This document shows positions 1-8,427 of a stretch of 31,033 nt of DNA, piece after piece. Below the pieces are notes generated by a model, which saw nothing but the letters and a program-made list of their open reading frames with translations, was not told where the DNA came from and did no database searches. The first letter of the stretch is position 1. Every line of letters begins with the position of its first letter. Origin of the DNA: an uncultured Lachnospiraceae bacterium (GTDB taxonomy: Bacteria > Bacillota > Clostridia > Lachnospirales > Lachnospiraceae); NCBI GenBank assembly GCA_910585715.1, contig CAJUEX010000043.1:1-31033 (forward strand). The letters run 5' to 3'. A program made the position numbers and the translations under genes.

Positions 1-25
1 TCTATTATACCAGATACCGAAACTA

Positions 26-508
26 TCAACAACTTAATTTATGATATACTAGTTTCCATATTACAAATGCAAGCTTTCCTATCCTTTTATCCTGAATTGC
101 CCTGTAAGCTAATTGAACCGGCTTGGCATATCGATGAATAAAATTAATACCTAAAAACACATTCTTTTTTTCCGCTTCATTTACAAGCTTTTCTGCTAAA
201 TTCAACTCATATGTCAACGGCTTCTCTGTAATAATCGGTACACCCTCGCTGATTAGTTCCATTAACGTATCATAACACTTCATTCCCGGAAGAGACACAC
301 TGACCAGATCAGGCTTTATTTGTTTCATCATCGTTTTAACATCTGTAAAATACGGTACATTAAATTGTTCTGCTCGTTCTTTTGCTTTTACTTCAGTCCG
401 CCCCACAATACAAGATAACTCTGTAACAGTACTTCGTGAATAGACCTTTGCATGATTCAATCCCCAATTTCCTGTTCCCACAACTGCAACCTTCTGTTTT
501 TTATCCAT
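26..508 (-). CDS. Gfo/Idh/MocA-family oxidoreductase, truncated
   Basis: This is the N-terminal half of a Gfo/Idh/MocA NAD(P)-dependent oxidoreductase. The Rossmann motif GTGNWG is at residues 11-16, followed by the family motif EKP at about 95-97 and an HRY segment near 125. Family members usually have about 330 residues, but this frame stops after 160. Homology-like sequence ends near GKLAFVIWK, and a short unrelated tail precedes the stop. The other two frames in the few bases left are also closed by stops. It is therefore probably a 3'-truncated or decaying gene, although only 25 bases remain to the window edge. The start lies 6 bp after the glycosylase stop, without a well-spaced Shine-Dalgarno, so translation may be coupled. 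As last visible gene of the operon its role is unknown. In intact homologues it would oxidise a sugar or cyclitol-like alcohol. Confidence 0.75.
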   Translation of the reverse strand: MDKKQKVAVVGTGNWGLNHAKVYSRSTVTELSCIVGRTEVKAKERAEQFNVPYFTDVKTMMKQIKPDLVSVSLPGMKCYDTLMELISEGVPIITEKPLTYELNLAEKLVNEAEKKNVFLGINFIHRYAKPVQLAYRAIQDKRIGKLAFVIWKLVYHKLSC

Positions 509-514
509 CCCTTA

Positions 515-1750
515 TCACACTTTCTGTTTCTTAATTAAACATTTATTTTCAAAATCCTCTTTGTTCACATTTTCGGCCCCTAAATAACTGCAAAACTGTT
601 CAAAAGCCTGTTTTAATGCGACTACCATATTTTCTGTTATTATGACATCTTCTTCCCACCACCATTCCTTAATATGTAATTCCTTTTCTCCGCGATACAT
701 CTCCGGCTCAAATCTCGCAACAAATCTATTATTATATAGAACCGGCAATACATAATATCCATACTTTCTTTTTTTCACCGGTATGTAAACTTCCCAGCTA
801 TAATCAAAGTCAAAAATACTTTTAATCATATTTCTATCCCATAATAAATTATCCAATGGGGCTATGAATTTCATTTCACAATTATCAGAATCTGCAGCCT
901 TATTCAAAAGATTTACGTCTTCCTTTCTAATATAGAAAGGATATTTGATATTTTCTACATAAAATTCTTCAATTTCTCCTTTTTCCAATAAAGCTTTTAT
1001 GGCCTTATTGCGAATCTTGCTATTTGATATAAACTGTCCTAACCATGCACTCCCATTGCGTGACCATAGCATACCAATAGAACCAATTCTTCTTTTCACA
1101 TACCATTCATAGAACAGCTCATCCGATTCAAAAGGGTCCTCCTGATTTAAAATTTCTGACGGCAGCAAATTTTCAATGACATCATATACCTTTTGCGTAT
1201 TTATTTTTTTATAGATACCTAATTCGCCTATTGTATACAAATAGTCAAGAGCTGCACTCGATAACTTTCTGTGCCCCCAACTTCCGGGATTATTACTTCC
1301 AATATCTATCTTATTAGCTTGTAACGGCCCATCCTCAACAACTATACTTTTTACCTGCTCTAAATATTCAAGTGCCTTACTGGCATTCCTATGTTCAAAA
1401 ACAAGTTTGAGTTCTTCTCCATTTGCCCTCCTTACACGCTTAAAACAGGGCCAGTCCTCTTGAAGATAAATTGCCATCATTTTATCCCAGCCGTCAACCA
1501 AGCATCGCTTTTCATACAATAAATCATATAAAATAGAAGAATTATAGTTTTTTATCCTTGACTGCAACACTAAATCAGCATTTCTTCCCACAATATTCAA
1601 TGGGTCAAATTGAATACATCCGACTTTGGCAAAATACTTTAAAACCAAATTTTCTTCTCGATTGCTGACGCTATCATTTAATCCTTGATATGCAATAAGA
1701 AATATTCTTGCTTCATTTACAGAAAGCCTGTTACTCTCTAAGTCCTTCAT
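515..1750 (-). CDS. YcaQ/AlkZ-family winged-helix DNA glycosylase (probable self-resistance)
   Basis: 411 aa, the full length of the HTH_42 (YcaQ/AlkX/AlkZ) family. These enzymes excise bulky alkylated bases and unhook interstrand crosslinks. The opening NEARIFLIAYQGL matches the family helix. The catalytic-region motif is IQFDPL (Q47-F48-D49), so this is the Q-x-D form of YcaQ rather than the Q-x-Q form described for AlkZ. The C-terminal half carries FIAPLDNLLWDR and YGYYVLPVLY, both hallmarks of the family. The start ATG has AGGTAGGA upstream. The gene is in the biosynthetic operon, 64 bp after the exporter pair. AlkZ itself protects the azinomycin producer, so location plus family suggests resistance to a DNA-alkylating product. 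A housekeeping YcaQ-like repair role is the alternative. Family assignment is firm; the resistance role is inference. Confidence 0.88.
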   Translation of the reverse strand: MKDLESNRLSVNEARIFLIAYQGLNDSVSNREENLVLKYFAKVGCIQFDPLNIVGRNADLVLQSRIKNYNSSILYDLLYEKRCLVDGWDKMMAIYLQEDWPCFKRVRRANGEELKLVFEHRNASKALEYLEQVKSIVVEDGPLQANKIDIGSNNPGSWGHRKLSSAALDYLYTIGELGIYKKINTQKVYDVIENLLPSEILNQEDPFESDELFYEWYVKRRIGSIGMLWSRNGSAWLGQFISNSKIRNKAIKALLEKGEIEEFYVENIKYPFYIRKEDVNLLNKAADSDNCEMKFIAPLDNLLWDRNMIKSIFDFDYSWEVYIPVKKRKYGYYVLPVLYNNRFVARFEPEMYRGEKELHIKEWWWEEDVIITENMVVALKQAFEQFCSYLGAENVNKEDFENKCLIKKQKV

Positions 1751-1814
1751 GATGATTCCTACCTTATTCTTAATAAATTTAACCTTTCTTCAAAAAAACC
1801 TGTTCACTAATCCA

Positions 1815-3602
1815 TTACTCAGTATTTTCTCTTTTATACCATTCTGCCTGTGCTAAATACATATTTGAATAAAAGCCATTTTGCTTTAATAATTCTTCAT
1901 GGGAACCATCTTCAACGATTTCCCCATCATTTATTACGATAATTCTATCAGCTGTCTTTACCGAACCCAGCCGATGTGTAACAACCAGAACCGTTTTATC
2001 TTTTGATATCTCTTCAAAGCGCTTATATACATTTGCCTCTTCTATCGGGTCTATTGCAGCCGTTGGTTCATCCAGCACAATAAAGTCACTTATTCGATAT
2101 ATTCCTCTTGCAATAGCTAATCGCTGCCACTCTCCTCCAGACAAATCTATACCATTAAACTCCCTTCCAAGCATAACATCCAATTCCCCTGCTATACTCT
2201 CCTTTTGATAATCAAATCCCGCTTCATCCATTTTATGTAATATGTAGTCATCATCAGCTTTTAAATTCACGTCGCTTAACATGATATTTTCCTTTAATGA
2301 TAAATTATATTTTCCATAATTTTGAAAGACTGCAGAAATTTTACTAATATAACTCCTGATGTTCCATGTGGATACATCTTCCTGGTTCATATAAACCTTT
2401 CCCTGACTGGGTTGAAGTAAACCCATTAAAATTTTAACAAGAGTCGTCTTACCCGAACCATTCAGTCCAACTATCGCCACATGGCTTCCCTTTTCTATCT
2501 CCAACGAAACATTATTAAGCGCATTTTTATCCGTATAAGGATATCGAAAACATACATTCTCTAATCTTATAGACTGAATCAAATCAATCTTTTTATCTAT
2601 CCCCTCCTCTTCAGGCAATTCAAGAAAATCGTATAATTTCCCAGCAAGACTGGCATTCTCATATACGGTTCCAAACAACTCTACCATTTCTCTCATAGTA
2701 TCCATTAATTTAGATAACGAATAATAAATTGCTGCAAAATGACCGACTGAAAGACTTCCATTTAAAAGATAATAAGTCAACAGGACAAAAGCTGCAATAT
2801 ACCCTAAATAGGTAAATGATGTTAACACGCAGCTCATAACCGATGTTTTTAGAACAACCTTCCATCTTTCATTATTTGCTTCTCCTATTTTATCCCGATA
2901 GCATTTAATAAAATAATCCGATGCACCAAGTGTCTTCGTTTCCTTGAAATAAGTTTTATCTACCAGGCATTTCCTATAATAGTCACTCTGCCTTTCATAT
3001 GGAACAATTCTTTCTTGTAATTTGTGCATCTTCGAGCCTTTTATATAATTTGATAATAATTGAGGTAAAAAAATAAGCATTCCCAACACAAGGAGCACAG
3101 GCTTAATTGTATAGAAGTAAACGGCTATGCAAAGAAAAAATATGGCATAATAAATAACTCCATTAATTAAATCAATAGAAGACCTTATTGCATAATTAAC
3201 ACCTCCAATTGCCATATTTATCTTGTCGTATAACTTTAACGATTCAAATTCCAATAATCTTAGTCTTCCGGCTTTTGCATTCATATCTTTCAAAATCCTG
3301 CTCATAAAAGTCATAAAATAAAGCTTGTTAAAATATTCTTTTACTCCGCTCATAATTCTAAATATTACTAGAATAATACCTAAAGCCAGAACCATGATGG
3401 CTGCCTGATTCCATCCACCATTTGAAACTGCTTCAGATACAGTATCAAACAAGTTTTGCAAAACCTTAATAGATAAAAAATTAAACATCACCAAAACTAT
3501 GCATATCACTATATATAGCCAAAAGTATGCCGCAAGCTTTTGATAACCATAGTGAATCGTTCGATAAATTACTTTATGAAAAGGTAACGACTTATCTTTC
3601 AT
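1815..3602 (-). CDS. ABC exporter half-transporter (TMD-NBD), second of pair
   Basis: A fused half-transporter of the ABCB/MsbA type, 595 aa from the chosen start. Hydrophobic segments fill residues 25-300 and make the six-helix exporter domain. The ATPase domain follows, with Walker A GLNGSGKT (379-386), signature LSGGE (487-491), Walker B FIVLDE (D511, E512) and an H-loop in VVTHRLG, so all ATPase residues are intact. The start is the ATG at 3602, with AAGGAG 7 bp upstream; it overlaps the preceding ABC gene by 11 bp. A longer frame to 3650 has no comparable ribosome site. The overlap and matching architecture indicate a heterodimer with the upstream half-transporter, in the inner membrane, probably exporting the cluster product. 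The substrate cannot be read from sequence. Confidence 0.92.
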   Translation of the reverse strand: MKDKSLPFHKVIYRTIHYGYQKLAAYFWLYIVICIVLVMFNFLSIKVLQNLFDTVSEAVSNGGWNQAAIMVLALGIILVIFRIMSGVKEYFNKLYFMTFMSRILKDMNAKAGRLRLLEFESLKLYDKINMAIGGVNYAIRSSIDLINGVIYYAIFFLCIAVYFYTIKPVLLVLGMLIFLPQLLSNYIKGSKMHKLQERIVPYERQSDYYRKCLVDKTYFKETKTLGASDYFIKCYRDKIGEANNERWKVVLKTSVMSCVLTSFTYLGYIAAFVLLTYYLLNGSLSVGHFAAIYYSLSKLMDTMREMVELFGTVYENASLAGKLYDFLELPEEEGIDKKIDLIQSIRLENVCFRYPYTDKNALNNVSLEIEKGSHVAIVGLNGSGKTTLVKILMGLLQPSQGKVYMNQEDVSTWNIRSYISKISAVFQNYGKYNLSLKENIMLSDVNLKADDDYILHKMDEAGFDYQKESIAGELDVMLGREFNGIDLSGGEWQRLAIARGIYRISDFIVLDEPTAAIDPIEEANVYKRFEEISKDKTVLVVTHRLGSVKTADRIIVINDGEIVEDGSHEELLKQNGFYSNMYLAQAEWYKRENTE

Positions 3603-5388
3603 CATACCACTCCTTCTGAATGTTGAACATTTCTCTGTACACTCCCCCATTTTGCATTAATTCTTTATGATTTCCCTGCTCAATAAGTTTTCCATGGTCT
3701 AATACAAATATTTTATCTGCCAATTTGGTTGAACCCAGGCGATGGGAAATGAATACGGTTGTACTATTTTTTGATATCTCCGCATATTTTTTATATAATC
3801 TGCTTTCCTCCATAGGATCTAATGCTGATGTAGGTTCATCGAGTATTCTAACAGTATCCTCTTTCATTAAAGAACGGGCTAATGCAATCCTTTGCCATTG
3901 CCCACCTGATATATCAACACCCTCATCCAAAACTTTCCCAAGAGGTGTATCCATTCCCCTCGGAAGCCGGTCAATGACATCTTTGACTCCTGCCAGCTCT
4001 GCCGCTTCACTGACTTTTTTAAGATTGTGTAATGACTCCATATTGCCAATTCCGATATTATCCCTTGCGGATATGGAATACTGTACATAATCTTGATATA
4101 CGATGGAAAATAGAGAATGTATTTCACCATTTGTATAAGCATTAATATTTCTTCCATTAATCAGTATTTCACCCTGATCCACTTTATATAATCCCAATAA
4201 TAACTTTGTGAGAGTACTCTTTCCAGAACCATTTCTTCCAACTATAGCATAATGCATACCCTTTTCTAATTTGAAAGAGACTCCTTTTAAAATCATGTTT
4301 TCCGTTCCTGGATATTTAAAATATACATTTTTAAATTCAATTGTTTGTATACTCTCTCTTATATTTTCTTTTGTTTGACTTGTATCCTCTTCCTCTAACT
4401 CCATGAATTTTGTAAAGTCTTTTGTATATTCACCATCTTCAGATAATACACTGACCAGATCCGGTATTTGTGTTGTCAGCACCGTCTCCAATTGAAAGAC
4501 TGCTGTTATAATTGCAATAAACATGCCTAATGTAATGTTGTTCTCTCTTAATTGTCCTAGCATCATAAATGTAACAAAAATACAAACAGCTATTATAAGC
4601 ACAGTTAATAATTTATTAATAATCAGCCACTTTTTCCGTATATTTGTTTCCAGCTTAACAGCTCTCATAAAATAACTTTCAAATTTATCATTGAAATATC
4701 TGGTATAGCCAAATAATGTCCTTTCTGCTGCCAGATTTCTTCCCCGTAACATATCAAATTCAATATAATTTGATTTTCTAGCCAGTTCACTGTTCCAGCG
4801 AACATTATTATATACATCCTTGCTCATAAAATATGATGTGATTAACAGTGGAAGGGCACTCATAAGTAACAATGGAATAACCCACCATGATATATGCCAA
4901 ACCATAAGGATTAGTCCCATAAAATATGTAATAAGTGATATACCGCTAAACATATGCTGAAATATATTTTGAACAGCTGTTAATCCTGGATAGTTTAAAA
5001 TACGGTTCATCAAATCACTGGATTCACTATTTTCTATGTATTTATATTTTAATCGTATGCTTCTTTCAATTACAAGGTAATTAAATCTACTTTTCAGCCC
5101 GATGTTCACGCGTTCATTCATCATCTGAATAATAATAGTATAAAAATGCATATATGCCAACGTACATATTATTTTAATTATATTGTTCCAGACCTGCCCA
5201 AAATCACCTGTTTTTTCCGCATAAGCCAATGCCGAATCAATAAAATCCGAGTTTAAATCAATTAATAATGAAGGCAATAAAGCTCCAATTATTGTAAGTA
5301 TCAATATAATGATACATTCTATCGGACTAATTTTAAAGCACACTGTCAGCATGTTAAATAAACCATACTTTTTTTTTGTTAATTTCAT
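3592..5388 (-). CDS. ABC exporter half-transporter (TMD-NBD), first of pair
   Basis: 598 aa, TMD fused to NBD. Transmembrane helices lie between about residues 20 and 300, including clusters at 22-45, 145-190 and 258-300. The nucleotide-binding domain has Walker A GRNGSGKS (384-391), signature ISGGQ (493-497), Walker B ending D517-E518 and an SHRLG H-loop. AAGGAG sits 8 bp before the ATG. The gene lies 20 bp after the small carrier protein, and its last 11 bp overlap the next ABC gene, so the two are translationally coupled and probably form a heterodimeric exporter. Position between biosynthesis genes and the DNA glycosylase supports a product export and self-protection role. Neither NBD shows an obviously degenerate site, unlike many heterodimeric exporters. 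Confidence 0.92.
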   Translation of the reverse strand: MKLTKKKYGLFNMLTVCFKISPIECIIILILTIIGALLPSLLIDLNSDFIDSALAYAEKTGDFGQVWNNIIKIICTLAYMHFYTIIIQMMNERVNIGLKSRFNYLVIERSIRLKYKYIENSESSDLMNRILNYPGLTAVQNIFQHMFSGISLITYFMGLILMVWHISWWVIPLLLMSALPLLITSYFMSKDVYNNVRWNSELARKSNYIEFDMLRGRNLAAERTLFGYTRYFNDKFESYFMRAVKLETNIRKKWLIINKLLTVLIIAVCIFVTFMMLGQLRENNITLGMFIAIITAVFQLETVLTTQIPDLVSVLSEDGEYTKDFTKFMELEEEDTSQTKENIRESIQTIEFKNVYFKYPGTENMILKGVSFKLEKGMHYAIVGRNGSGKSTLTKLLLGLYKVDQGEILINGRNINAYTNGEIHSLFSIVYQDYVQYSISARDNIGIGNMESLHNLKKVSEAAELAGVKDVIDRLPRGMDTPLGKVLDEGVDISGGQWQRIALARSLMKEDTVRILDEPTSALDPMEESRLYKKYAEISKNSTTVFISHRLGSTKLADKIFVLDHGKLIEQGNHKELMQNGGVYREMFNIQKEWYDER

Positions 5389-5408
5389 GTTTTTTACTCC
5401 TTAGAGAA

Positions 5409-5660
5409 CTATTCTTTTTTTTCTACTAAATTTGCAACATAGTTTACAAAATTCCCAACAATTTCAAAATTACTGACCCCCAGCATATCAACATCAAATT
5501 CAACATCGTAATATGTTTCCAGTTCAATAATCATACGAATTAAATTGATAGAATTCACTCCTATTTCATCCAGTCGGACATCATCACCCATTTTATCAAT
5601 ATCCACTACAATATCCACATGTTTACTAATTACCTCTTTCACATTACGAATTACGTCCAT
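5409..5660 (-). CDS. Free-standing acyl/peptidyl carrier protein
   Basis: 83 aa, the size of a discrete carrier protein. The phosphopantetheine attachment motif is IGVNSINLI with Ser37, preceded by N instead of the usual D of DSL. The motif is followed by an amphipathic helix (RMIIELE), as in ACP helix II. The ATG at 5660 is chosen because AAAGGAG lies 10 bp upstream; a longer frame starting at 5687 lacks a site. The gene directly follows the stand-alone adenylation domain (45 bp apart), so it is the likely acceptor of that enzyme's aminoacyl group. It would be activated by the Sfp-type transferase encoded at 28524-29225. Which partner takes the acyl group next (PKS, BtrH-like protein or acyl-CoA dehydrogenase) is not visible. 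Confidence 0.85.
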   Translation of the reverse strand: MDVIRNVKEVISKHVDIVVDIDKMGDDVRLDEIGVNSINLIRMIIELETYYDVEFDVDMLGVSNFEIVGNFVNYVANLVEKKE

Positions 5661-5705
5661 ATTAACACATCTCCTTTCAATTTTCAATACATTTTTTTCG
5701 TTCTT

Positions 5706-7220
5706 TTATACCAATGGTTCTTTTATATCAGATAATATAGTTAACTTCCTCCTATCAATTTTATGGTTTAAAGTTTCTGGAAACTTGTCCAATCGCACAT
5801 ATTCATCAGGAATCATATAATATGCAAGAAATTTCTTTAGATATTCCCTAAACTCCCTTACACTGATTTCCTCGTCGCTTATATAATAAGCACATAAATA
5901 CAGATTATCATTTTTTCCTTTCTTAGATACTACAACTGCCTGTTTGACTTTTTCATATCTGCCAAGAATTTCTGCTACTTCATTTGCTTCAACACGAAAC
6001 CCCCTGATTTTAACCTGATCATCTGAGCGCCCTAATATGACTAAATTTCCATGTTCATCAATCTTACCAATATCACCTGATTTATATAGTCTTTCAGTTT
6101 TAATAATAAAGCTGTTTTCAGTCAGCTCAGAATCAGCAATATATCCATTGGCTAATTGTAATCCCCCTATATATATTTCACCTGGAGTTCCATTTCTAAT
6201 TTCATTTTGCTGCTCATCCAAAATATAAATACGGGTACCATAAAATGGTTTTCCTACCGTAATATTGTCTTCATTCGTCATTTCATGTCCCGCACAATAT
6301 ATTGTCGTTTCAGTAGGTCCATATAAATTGAAAATTCGGGCTTTTGTATTATTCTTTAAAGTCTCCAGCAATTTTTCAGGAAATCTCTCACCCCCAAGTA
6401 AAATTTCGGTTATTCCATCCAGCCAACTGTATTCCTTACTCGATTCTATAAGTAAAGACATTCTGGACGGTGTCATTTGAAGGATATCAACCTCCTGTTC
6501 TTTAATGTATTCCAATAACTTTCTCGAGCTGTTAATAATATGTTCTTGTGCCAGAACAATTGACATTCCCCGGGTCAAAGACACAATAAGTTCAACAATA
6601 GAGAGATCAAAAGATATGGTAGCCACCGCTAAAATTCTTTTTCCCTGATTAAATTCTACCAATCTGCTAATACCATTTATAAAAGCAATGATTGCCCGAT
6701 GGCTTAACATAACCCCTTTAGGATTACCAGTTGAGCCGGATGTGTACATTACGTATGCAATATTTTCAGAGATAATCTTTTCTCCATATTTATACCTGTG
6801 GTTATTTACACTATTTGTATTATTTTGCTCAAATATATCTTTGACCTTTATAACATTTACATCGTAAGCAATCTCCTCTTTATCGGCAAATAGTATATTA
6901 CACTTACTATTATTTAATATGTACTTAATTCTTTCCTCTGGATAATCCTTATCAATTGGCAACAACGCAGCACCTATTCTTAATATACCAATCATTGTCG
7001 GGACAATTTCTACATTGCGCTCCATCATTATGCCGATTATATCCTTTGGCTTGATTCCAAGTTCAAGTAATTTATTACTGATTAATATGGATTTATCATA
7101 TATAGCATTATATGTAATTCGGACTCCGGAACATATTACAGCAATTTCTTCAGGTATTTTTTGAGCCATTTCATCAAACATTTCTATAAGATTACTATAA
7201 GACTTCGTACATATCATCAT
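5706..7220 (-). CDS. Stand-alone NRPS-type amino acid adenylation domain
   Basis: 504 aa with no fused carrier or condensation domain. Core motifs are complete: A3 YTSGSTGNPKG (159-169), A5 NLYGPTETT (298-306), A7 YKSGD, A8 GRSDDQVKIRGFR (397-409) and A10 NHKIDRRKL with the catalytic Lys487. A4 reads ATISFDLSIVEL, so the alpha-amino-contacting Asp is present and an alpha-amino acid is the likely substrate. My by-eye pocket reading, D-L-V-M-L-G-L-I-Y-K, matches no code I know well; it is somewhat glycine-like and not the standard serine code. The start is the first of a tandem ATG pair behind GGAGGTG; the frame extends to 7238 without a better site. It activates an amino acid and loads it, most simply, onto the adjacent carrier protein. 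Serine loading for an aminomalonyl-ACP route is another option. Confidence 0.88.
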   Translation of the reverse strand: MMICTKSYSNLIEMFDEMAQKIPEEIAVICSGVRITYNAIYDKSILISNKLLELGIKPKDIIGIMMERNVEIVPTMIGILRIGAALLPIDKDYPEERIKYILNNSKCNILFADKEEIAYDVNVIKVKDIFEQNNTNSVNNHRYKYGEKIISENIAYVMYTSGSTGNPKGVMLSHRAIIAFINGISRLVEFNQGKRILAVATISFDLSIVELIVSLTRGMSIVLAQEHIINSSRKLLEYIKEQEVDILQMTPSRMSLLIESSKEYSWLDGITEILLGGERFPEKLLETLKNNTKARIFNLYGPTETTIYCAGHEMTNEDNITVGKPFYGTRIYILDEQQNEIRNGTPGEIYIGGLQLANGYIADSELTENSFIIKTERLYKSGDIGKIDEHGNLVILGRSDDQVKIRGFRVEANEVAEILGRYEKVKQAVVVSKKGKNDNLYLCAYYISDEEISVREFREYLKKFLAYYMIPDEYVRLDKFPETLNHKIDRRKLTILSDIKEPLV

Positions 7221-7308
7221 AACACCTCCATCATTCATCTTTATCAGGCAGCCTCTGTGTTCATCATATCAAGCATAAAAAAACGATATATACCTGCTTC
7301 TTTTCAAT

Positions 7309-8409
7309 TCACATTCTTTTTTTGGGCTTTTTAAGACCTGCCTCCCAACGATAAACGTTTTCTTCTCCTTTAATTGCATCCACAATCATTTTTGTACACA
7401 AAATATCCTGCTCTCTTAAAAGCTTATAAGAATCTGATACTTTTTCTTTCACATTTCTATCTTGACTTACCACATATTTGAATAATACATTTTTACACGT
7501 ATTTGCATTACGCCGAAACCGTTCAAATTCATTTGTTTCTATTTCCGGTGCGATAATGCCGAGCTCTTTCATATATTCGACCCTCAGTTTCATTGCTTCT
7601 GCATGAGCTGCCATAAAATTAAACAGCTTAAAATCAATATACTTTTTCTCCAATTCTTCCTGAATTGCATCATAACACTTTATTCCATAATAAATATTGT
7701 TATAAGTATCATCAAAATCCAGTAAATAACGTTTTAATGCATACTTAAGTTCACCTTTATTAACAGATATCTCTTTATCCTTATATTTAAATGCCAGTAA
7801 TCTTTCATACTCTAAATTTTTGCTGCACTCATAACTGCTATAGGCATTTACAAAATCCTTATAATGAATTTCCCTAAATTTATAAGAAACATTTCTGTCA
7901 AAAGGGCCATAAAAATCTGCAGTATTTATTGTCTGTTTTTCATCATCATATCCATATATCAAAGTACGACTGTTATAATGAGAATGATGGTGAAAAACAG
8001 CTACCGGTATATAAAAGGAATCAATTTCAAAAAATAAATAATATTCTTTGTCTATATATTCTTTTACAAAATCCACGATTGTGTCATATTTTTTTTCTGT
8101 GGAATCCCTCTCCATCTGAATTGTAGTTAATAATTCGCAATCGTGAATAGAGCTATCCGGAAAAGGTTTATCAAAATAATCATGCTTTGTCCTTTCTTCC
8201 CTAAAGCAATCCAGATTTTTAGAAAAGGGTTTATCAAATCCCATCGTCTTAACTCCATCTCTGTCATAACACCATAAATCAATAAAATTTCTGATAAACC
8301 ATTTTTTAAAGTTTGTACTATTTTGATATTTTCCCAATACAGCTAATAAATTGGCATCATCTACATCAACAGCAAAAACAGGCTTTGTTACATCTAATAT
8401 TTTTTTCAT
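7309..8409 (-). CDS. BtrH-like acyltransferase-fold protein, degenerate active site (copy 3)
   Basis: 366 aa. The N-terminal 200 residues resemble the BtrH_N (papain/C39-like) fold, with a strand-rich core FEIDSFYIP, then SRTLIYGYDDE and a TADFYGP segment. It is clearly paralogous to the next upstream gene: both share a KWFI.NF segment near residue 40, an aromatic Y-x-P strand and a LIYGYDDE/LLYGYDDE segment. BtrH moves an acyl group from a carrier protein to an amine in butirosin assembly. Here the expected nucleophilic Cys is not found at the N terminus. The position of the catalytic His, five residues before the GY motif, is Ser147. It may thus be a non-catalytic partner or have a changed mechanism. 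AGGGAG precedes the ATG. The C-terminal half is helical and charged, with no recognised domain. Confidence 0.6.
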   Translation of the reverse strand: MKKILDVTKPVFAVDVDDANLLAVLGKYQNSTNFKKWFIRNFIDLWCYDRDGVKTMGFDKPFSKNLDCFREERTKHDYFDKPFPDSSIHDCELLTTIQMERDSTEKKYDTIVDFVKEYIDKEYYLFFEIDSFYIPVAVFHHHSHYNSRTLIYGYDDEKQTINTADFYGPFDRNVSYKFREIHYKDFVNAYSSYECSKNLEYERLLAFKYKDKEISVNKGELKYALKRYLLDFDDTYNNIYYGIKCYDAIQEELEKKYIDFKLFNFMAAHAEAMKLRVEYMKELGIIAPEIETNEFERFRRNANTCKNVLFKYVVSQDRNVKEKVSDSYKLLREQDILCTKMIVDAIKGEENVYRWEAGLKKPKKRM

Positions 8410-8427
8410 TTTATTCTCCCTACTTCT

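Noticed and set aside
3725..4090. 121-codon plus-strand frame opposite the ABC ATPase domain
   Set aside because: Shadow of a well-conserved NBD; no ribosome site or domain of its own.
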